Origin: Clostridiales bacterium UBA1381
GTDB lineage: Bacteria > Bacillota > Clostridia > UBA1381
Direction of reading: 5' to 3'
NCBI GenBank assembly: GCA_002305435.1
Contig: DBQZ01000110.1
Coordinates: 21,779 to 32,017, forward strand
DNA: 10,239 nucleotides
Notes under the pieces: model-generated
Databases searched by the model: none
What the model saw: only the letters and a program-made list of their open reading frames with translations
What the model was told of the DNA's origin: nothing
Shown here: piece by piece, positions 6,268 through 10,239 of the stretch
How the letters are laid out: each line of letters starts with the position of its first letter
How positions within the stretch are numbered: position 1 is the stretch's first letter
Made by a program: the position numbers and the translations under genes

Positions 6268-6296
6268 TTGAAATTCGGCGGCTGTTGTGGTACAAT
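6268..6296 (+). promoter_or_regulatory. Sigma-A promoter of metY with extended -10
   Basis: TTGAAA (6268-6273) and TACAAT (6291-6296) are separated by 17 bp, with TG at 6288-6289 forming an extended -10. Transcription should start near 6303, giving a leader of about 26 nt, too short for a riboswitch. The -35 box is the right half of a dyad TTTCAA-N7-TTGAAA (6255-6273), a possible repressor site. Confidence 0.8.
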
Positions 6297-6328
6297 CAAT
6301 ATATGAACTACGAAAGGATTGTGATACA

Positions 6329-7594
6329 ATGAGAATAGAAACGAAATGTATACAGGAGGGTTATAAGCCCAAGAACGGCGAGCCGAGAGTGCTGCCGATA
6401 TACCAGAGTACGACTTTTAAGTACGATTCGGCAGATTATATGGGCAAGCTCTTCGATTTGGAGGCTGACGGCTTTTTCTATACGAGACTTGCAAATCCCA
6501 CGGCGGGAGCTGTTGAGGAAAAGATCGCCGCATTGGAGGGCGGCACAGGAGCGCTTTTGACTTCTTCCGGTCAGGCGGCGACGCTTACTGCGGTGACAAA
6601 TATCGCCGGCGCTGGGGATCATATCGTATGCTCTGCGGCGGTTTACGGAGGAACGTTCAACCTGCTTGACGTGACGCTCAGAAAGCTGGGGATAGAGACG
6701 ACGTTTGTTGATCCAGACAGTGACTATGATACTATCGCCGCTGCTTTTAAGGATAATACAAAGGCTGTAGTCGGGGAGACTATAGCAAACCCGGCCTTAA
6801 ACGTACTTGATATTGAGAAGTTTGCAAAGCTTGCGCATGATCACGGCGTGCCGCTTATCGTGGACAACACCTTTGCCACGCCGATACTCTGCCGCCCGTT
6901 TGAATTTGGGGCGGATATTGTAACACACTCCACCTCGAAATATATGGATGGCCATGCGGTAAGCCTTGGCGGCGTAGTAGTTGACGGAGGGCGTTTCGAC
7001 TGGGCAGCGTCGGGAAAATTCCCGGGGCTTACAGAGCCTGACGAATCGTACCACGGCGTGGTATACACCGAGCGTTTTGGCGCAGCAGCATATATCACAA
7101 AGGCAAGGGCGCAGCTTATGAGGGATCTTGGCAATACGCCGTCACCGATGAATGCGTTTTTGCTGAATCTGGGGCTTGAAACACTCCACCTGAGGATGGC
7201 ACGTCACAGCGAAAATGCACTCAAGGTCGCTGAGTTTTTGGAAAACGACAGCCGTGTAAGCTGGGTTAATTATCCGGGACTTGCATCAAGCAAGTATCGT
7301 CCGCTTGTTGAGAAGTATCTTCCGAATGGAACGAGCGGAGTAGTATCGTTCGGCGTTAAAGGCGGTAGGGAGGCGGCCGTAAAGCTGCTTGACAGCCTGC
7401 GTCTGGCTGCCATTGTGACCCACGTTGCAGATGCACGTACCTGCGCCCTTCATCCGGCAAGTACGACACACCGCCAGATGACGGATGAACAGCTCAAAGA
7501 ATGCGGCATAGGCGCAGACCTTATACGGCTTAGCGTTGGCATAGAGAATGCAGACGATATAATCGAGGATCTCGATCAGGCGTTAGGCAAATAA
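6329..7594 (+). CDS. metY: O-acetylhomoserine sulfhydrylase (aminocarboxypropyltransferase)
   Basis: MetY is a PLP enzyme that makes homocysteine from O-acetylhomoserine and sulfide, the direct sulfhydrylation route to methionine; some family members also accept methanethiol. The 421-residue length fits the family. With numbering from 6329, YTRLANPT is at 51-58, SSGQAA is about 79-84, VDNTFATP holds the PLP-pairing Asp179, and HSTSKYMDGH holds the PLP-binding Lys204. The insert FPGLTEPDESYHG (about 230-242), followed by F and Y residues, is typical of MetY rather than MetB or MetC. ATG 6329 is chosen because AAAGGA (6313-6318) lies 10 bases before it and because an in-frame upstream start (6287) would precede the predicted transcript start. 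It has its own promoter and terminator, so it is probably a single-gene unit. Confidence 0.94.
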   Translation: MRIETKCIQEGYKPKNGEPRVLPIYQSTTFKYDSADYMGKLFDLEADGFFYTRLANPTAGAVEEKIAALEGGTGALLTSSGQAATLTAVTNIAGAGDHIVCSAAVYGGTFNLLDVTLRKLGIETTFVDPDSDYDTIAAAFKDNTKAVVGETIANPALNVLDIEKFAKLAHDHGVPLIVDNTFATPILCRPFEFGADIVTHSTSKYMDGHAVSLGGVVVDGGRFDWAASGKFPGLTEPDESYHGVVYTERFGAAAYITKARAQLMRDLGNTPSPMNAFLLNLGLETLHLRMARHSENALKVAEFLENDSRVSWVNYPGLASSKYRPLVEKYLPNGTSGVVSFGVKGGREAAVKLLDSLRLAAIVTHVADARTCALHPASTTHRQMTDEQLKECGIGADLIRLSVGIENADDIIEDLDQALGK

Positions 7595-7603
7595 AGAGTT
7601 ATT

Positions 7604-7636
7604 TTCCCCGGAGCTTTTCCGGGGAATTTTTATTTT
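7604..7636 (+). terminator. Strong Rho-independent terminator of metY
   Basis: TTCCCCGG (7604-7611) and CCGGGGAA (7619-7626) form a perfect 8-bp stem around AGCTTTT, followed by TTTTTATTTT. It begins 9 bases after the metY stop. Confidence 0.9.
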
Positions 7637-7704
7637 GCGTTTTTTTAATACAGCAAGCAGAGCAATATTTGATTGATACAGTCGGAAGGCGGGCAATAAA
7701 ATAT

Positions 7705-7733
7705 GCGACAGATATTATCTGCTGTGATATAAT
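7705..7733 (+). promoter_or_regulatory. Promoter of the GH28-GH2 operon with extended -10
   Basis: A perfect TATAAT (7728-7733) is preceded by TG at 7725-7726 (extended -10). GCGACA (7705-7710) stands at 17-bp spacing as a 4/6 match to the -35 consensus. The expected transcript start is near 7740, giving a leader of about 25 nt before the GH28 start. Confidence 0.75.
7709..7721. promoter_or_regulatory. Candidate operator: perfect dyad inside the promoter spacer
   Basis: CAGATA-T-TATCTG is a perfect 13-bp odd dyad lying between the -35 and -10 boxes of the pectin operon promoter. A dimeric repressor bound here would block polymerase. No regulator gene is visible in the window, so the binding protein is unknown; chance occurrence is possible. 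Confidence 0.4.
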
Positions 7734-7765
7734 AGCCGTGAAAAAATATTTCGGGAGGAAGAGAT

Positions 7766-8959
7766 ATGATATATCTGGAGAATTTCAGGCAGTACGGGAA
7801 AAATTCCATCCAAGCCGCTGTTGATAGCTGCGCCGAAAACGGGGGCGGAGAGGTGCTTGTCACCTCCGGCACATGGGAGTCGGGGCCGATACATCTAAAA
7901 AACAATGTAAGGCTGCGCCTTGACGATAATGCGGTCGTGTCGTTTTCAGATGAGCCGGACGACTATCTGCCGCCGGTGTTCACACGGTGGGAGGGGATAG
8001 AGTGCTTTAACTATTCGCCGCTTATATATGCGGACGGCTGTGAAAATGTCGGCGTTTGCGGGCGTGGGCGTTTAGTGGGAAACGGGGCAGCGTGGTGGGG
8101 CTGGAAAAAGCTCCAGCAGCCTGCGGCCGAGGAGCTCTACAGGATGTCGATTGAAAATGTTCCTGTAAATGAGCGGGTGTTCGGCACGAAGGAGGCTGCT
8201 TTAAGGCCGTCATTTATACAGATGATAAACTGCAAAAACGTGGTTTTGGAGGATTTTACAATAGAGGACGGTCCTCAGTGGACGATTCATCCTGTTTACT
8301 GCGAAAATGTTACGGTACGAAATGTGAGAGTCCATACTACAGGCCCGAATACGGACGGACTAAACCCGGATTCCTGCCGGAGGGTGCTGATAGAAAACTG
8401 CCGCTTCTCCACGGGAGACGATTGTATAGCGATAAATTCCGGGCTTAATGAGGATGGTATGCGTATTGGCAGGGCATGCGAGGACGTGCGTATACGGGGA
8501 TGCCGGATGACGGGCGGCCATGGCGCTGTCGTTATCGGCAGTGCAATGTCGGGAGGCGTGCGTGATGTGCATATCAGCGACTGTACGATAGAAAACACAA
8601 TGCAGGGGATACGCTTAAAATCCATGCGCGGCAGGGGAGGCCGTGTCGAGGATATACTGATAGAGCGGATAGAGGTAAACGGGGTTACAGACCGTGCTAT
8701 ACAGGTGAATATGTTCTACGAGTACAGCACGATACAGCCGGCGGGCAATGCGGCTCCGGAGTTTGAGAATATCACAATGAGGGATATTCACGGACACAAC
8801 AACAGCGGCGGCATACAGCTTTTCGGCCTGCCGGAAAAGCATCTTAAGGGGATAAGCCTTGAGAATATAACTATCGGATCGCCCGATGCGCTTTTATGTC
8901 AAAATGTGGACGATATAAAGCTTAACAATATTACGATTTGCAGGGAGGAAGAAAAATGA
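7766..8959 (+). CDS. GH28 polygalacturonase-type glycosidase, no signal peptide
   Basis: This GH28 right-handed beta-helix enzyme hydrolyses alpha-1,4-galacturonosyl (or related rhamnogalacturonan) bonds of pectin by inversion. All four family signatures are visible in its 397 residues: NTDG (195-198), GDD (217-219), GHG (251-253, His252) and the RxK motif (Arg283, Lys285). Repeated strand units of the type 'NVxxxNxxIxxxxxxxI' continue through the C-terminus, as expected of a beta-helix. The N-terminus (MIYLENFRQYG) has no hydrophobic signal, so it is probably cytoplasmic and acts on imported oligogalacturonides, perhaps as an exo-enzyme. It has fourteen cysteines, which also fits a reducing compartment. 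The ribosome site GGGAGGA (7753-7759) is 6 bases from the ATG. The gene overlaps the GH2 gene by four bases, so the two are translationally coupled. The exact substrate is not readable. Confidence 0.93.
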   Translation: MIYLENFRQYGKNSIQAAVDSCAENGGGEVLVTSGTWESGPIHLKNNVRLRLDDNAVVSFSDEPDDYLPPVFTRWEGIECFNYSPLIYADGCENVGVCGRGRLVGNGAAWWGWKKLQQPAAEELYRMSIENVPVNERVFGTKEAALRPSFIQMINCKNVVLEDFTIEDGPQWTIHPVYCENVTVRNVRVHTTGPNTDGLNPDSCRRVLIENCRFSTGDDCIAINSGLNEDGMRIGRACEDVRIRGCRMTGGHGAVVIGSAMSGGVRDVHISDCTIENTMQGIRLKSMRGRGGRVEDILIERIEVNGVTDRAIQVNMFYEYSTIQPAGNAAPEFENITMRDIHGHNNSGGIQLFGLPEKHLKGISLENITIGSPDALLCQNVDDIKLNNITICREEEK

Positions 8960-10239
8960 ACAGACTTTTTCCGACACACACAACCCGCCGGACTGTTTCC
9001 CTGGACGGTATGTGGGAGTTTAATGCCGAGGGCAGGGATTACCGCCTGCCTGTGCCGGGCTGCTGGGAGCAGCATCCCTCGCTTAGCGCCTATAGGGGGC
9101 AGGGGGAATACAGGAAAACGGTAAATATCGAAAAAGACGGCAACATCCGTCTGGAGTTTAAGGGCGTAAGCCATACGGCGAGGGTTTATTTTGACGGTGT
9201 ATTTATCACCGAGCATTATAACGCTTTCACACCATTTGCGGCTGTGATACCGGGGGTGTCTAGCGGGGAGCATGAACTAAAGGTGGAGGTGGATAACAGC
9301 TTCGGCGAACATTCTGCCCTCCATGTTCCGAACGACTATTATACGTACGGAGGAATTACCCGTCCGGCAGCGCTTGAATACATTCCGGAGGTTTACATAA
9401 GATACACACATTTCACCCCGTACCGTGAGGAGGGGCTTTGGAAGGGGCGTATAGAAGTGATGGCGGAGAACGTTTCCGAAAAGGAGACGGACTGCACGGT
9501 TCGGGTGGAGCTTGCCGGACAGAGCTTTTCGGCAAAGCTGCATCTTTGCGGGAAAGAGAGCAGGACGGCTGTGTTTGAGGGGGCTTTCCCCGAGGTGAAA
9601 GAGTGGTCGTGCGGGGAGCCGGCTCTGTACATCCTGCGCAGTACGGTTACATCCGGCGATGAGGAGGATGATCTTGATGAGCGTGTGGGATTCCGCACGG
9701 TTTGCGTTAAGGGCGAGAGGTTGTATTTAAATGATGAGCCGGTGTATTTGACCGGGTTTAACCGTCATGAGGATTGGGCGAATGTGGGCTGTGCTGTCGA
9801 TGTGCAGCAAATGGCGCTTGATATGGAGCTTATGCGTGACATGGGCGCAAATGCCGTGCGTACCTGCCATTACCCGAATGATGAACGGTTCCTTGATATG
9901 TGCGATGAATACGGCATGCTTGTGTGGGAGGAAAACCACGCCCGTGGATTGGCGCTTGAGGCGATGCAAAACCCAAACTTCGACCGCCAGTGCGAGGACT
10001 GTATTCGTGAGATGATAGAAAACCACTATAACCATCCCTCGATAATAATATGGGGGATATTAAACGAGTGCGCCTCCGAAACAGAGGAGGGTCGGGAAAA
10101 ATATGCCCGCCAGTATCAGCAGATACGCTCACTCGACACCTCAAGGCCGACGACATCTGCCACCTGCCGCCATTTCACTGACATATGCCTTGACCTTGAG
10201 GATATTGTATCGTTTAATATGTATTCGGGCTGGTATCAG
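8956..10239 (+). CDS. GH2 beta-glycosidase (beta-galactosidase/beta-glucuronidase superfamily), 3' end outside window
   Basis: This frame is open to the end of the window (428 codons seen). GH2 enzymes are retaining beta-glycosidases. The order is the family's: an N-terminal sugar-binding jelly roll (about 14-150), an Ig-like sandwich (about 155-250) and the start of the TIM barrel (about 252 on). Barrel motifs seen are GFNRHEDW (267-274), RTCHYPND (302-309) and GMLVWEE, plus the acid/base motif WGILNE, with catalytic Glu371 (bases 10066-10068). The nucleophile glutamate lies beyond the window. No signal peptide is present (MNRLFPTHTT...). The ATG shares ATGA with the GH28 stop and has GGGAGGA (8943-8949) 6 bases upstream. 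Beta-glucuronidase, beta-galactosidase and other specificities are all possible. The NxK carboxylate-binding motif that would show a glucuronidase would be downstream. Its partner suggests trimming of pectic oligosaccharides. Confidence 0.92.
   Translation, partial: MNRLFPTHTTRRTVSLDGMWEFNAEGRDYRLPVPGCWEQHPSLSAYRGQGEYRKTVNIEKDGNIRLEFKGVSHTARVYFDGVFITEHYNAFTPFAAVIPGVSSGEHELKVEVDNSFGEHSALHVPNDYYTYGGITRPAALEYIPEVYIRYTHFTPYREEGLWKGRIEVMAENVSEKETDCTVRVELAGQSFSAKLHLCGKESRTAVFEGAFPEVKEWSCGEPALYILRSTVTSGDEEDDLDERVGFRTVCVKGERLYLNDEPVYLTGFNRHEDWANVGCAVDVQQMALDMELMRDMGANAVRTCHYPNDERFLDMCDEYGMLVWEENHARGLALEAMQNPNFDRQCEDCIREMIENHYNHPSIIIWGILNECASETEEGREKYARQYQQIRSLDTSRPTTSATCRHFTDICLDLEDIVSFNMYSGWYQ

Noticed and set aside
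6287..6328. In-frame upstream extension of MetY by 14 codons.
   Set aside because: It overlaps the -10 box and precedes the predicted transcript start, has no ribosome site, and the conserved family sequence begins at the ATG at 6329.
1..10239. Mobile elements, CRISPR arrays, phage genes, tRNA or rRNA genes, or toxin/defence systems.
   Set aside because: I saw no repeated spacer units, transposase motifs, terminal repeats, cloverleaf sequences or defence-type domains. The window is core metabolism plus a sugar-use operon.

Overview
This window looks like an ordinary chromosome segment of an anaerobic, gut-type Clostridia bacterium. My best guess is an Oscillospirales/Ruminococcus-like or Monoglobus-like lineage. 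The reasons are the dnaE - pfkA - pyk order typical of Firmicutes, a Bacillus-type pyruvate kinase with a C-terminal PEP-utiliser extension, strong AGGAGG-type ribosome binding sites, TTG starts, frequent use of the ATA isoleucine codon at roughly balanced base composition, and a polygalacturonase/GH2 operon suited to plant pectin. The genus is inferred, not shown. All genes read on the + strand.

Region 1 (1-1253) is the C-terminal third of the replicative DNA polymerase III alpha subunit, DnaE, ending in a hairpin terminator that overlaps its stop codon. Region 2 (about 1337-4737) is a transcription unit starting at a sigma-A-type promoter. It encodes a TRAP-like tryptophan-sensing RNA-binding protein (MtrB), a DUF2007-like small protein, 6-phosphofructokinase (PfkA) and, after a structured spacer, pyruvate kinase (Pyk). 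PfkA and Pyk are the two classical control points of glycolysis. Finding TRAP, the regulator of tryptophan biosynthesis, at the head of this cluster is the most unusual feature of the window. A YbgC-type acyl-CoA thioesterase (4754-5170) follows Pyk closely.

Region 3 (5171-6237) is a D-2-hydroxyacid dehydrogenase of the glycerate/hydroxypyruvate reductase type, flanked by hairpins. Its cofactor loop suggests NADPH use. Region 4 (6268-7631) is a monocistronic O-acetylhomoserine sulfhydrylase (MetY) with a clear extended -10 promoter and a strong terminator, giving methionine or homocysteine synthesis by direct sulfhydrylation.

Region 5 (7705 to the end) is a carbohydrate operon. A promoter with a perfect dyad between its -35 and -10 boxes drives a GH28 polygalacturonase without a signal peptide. 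That gene overlaps by 4 bases a GH2 beta-glycosidase, which runs off the window. Both enzymes look cytoplasmic, so they probably act on imported pectic oligosaccharides. I saw no tRNA, rRNA, CRISPR, insertion sequence or phage gene, and no gene-free stretch longer than 300 bases.
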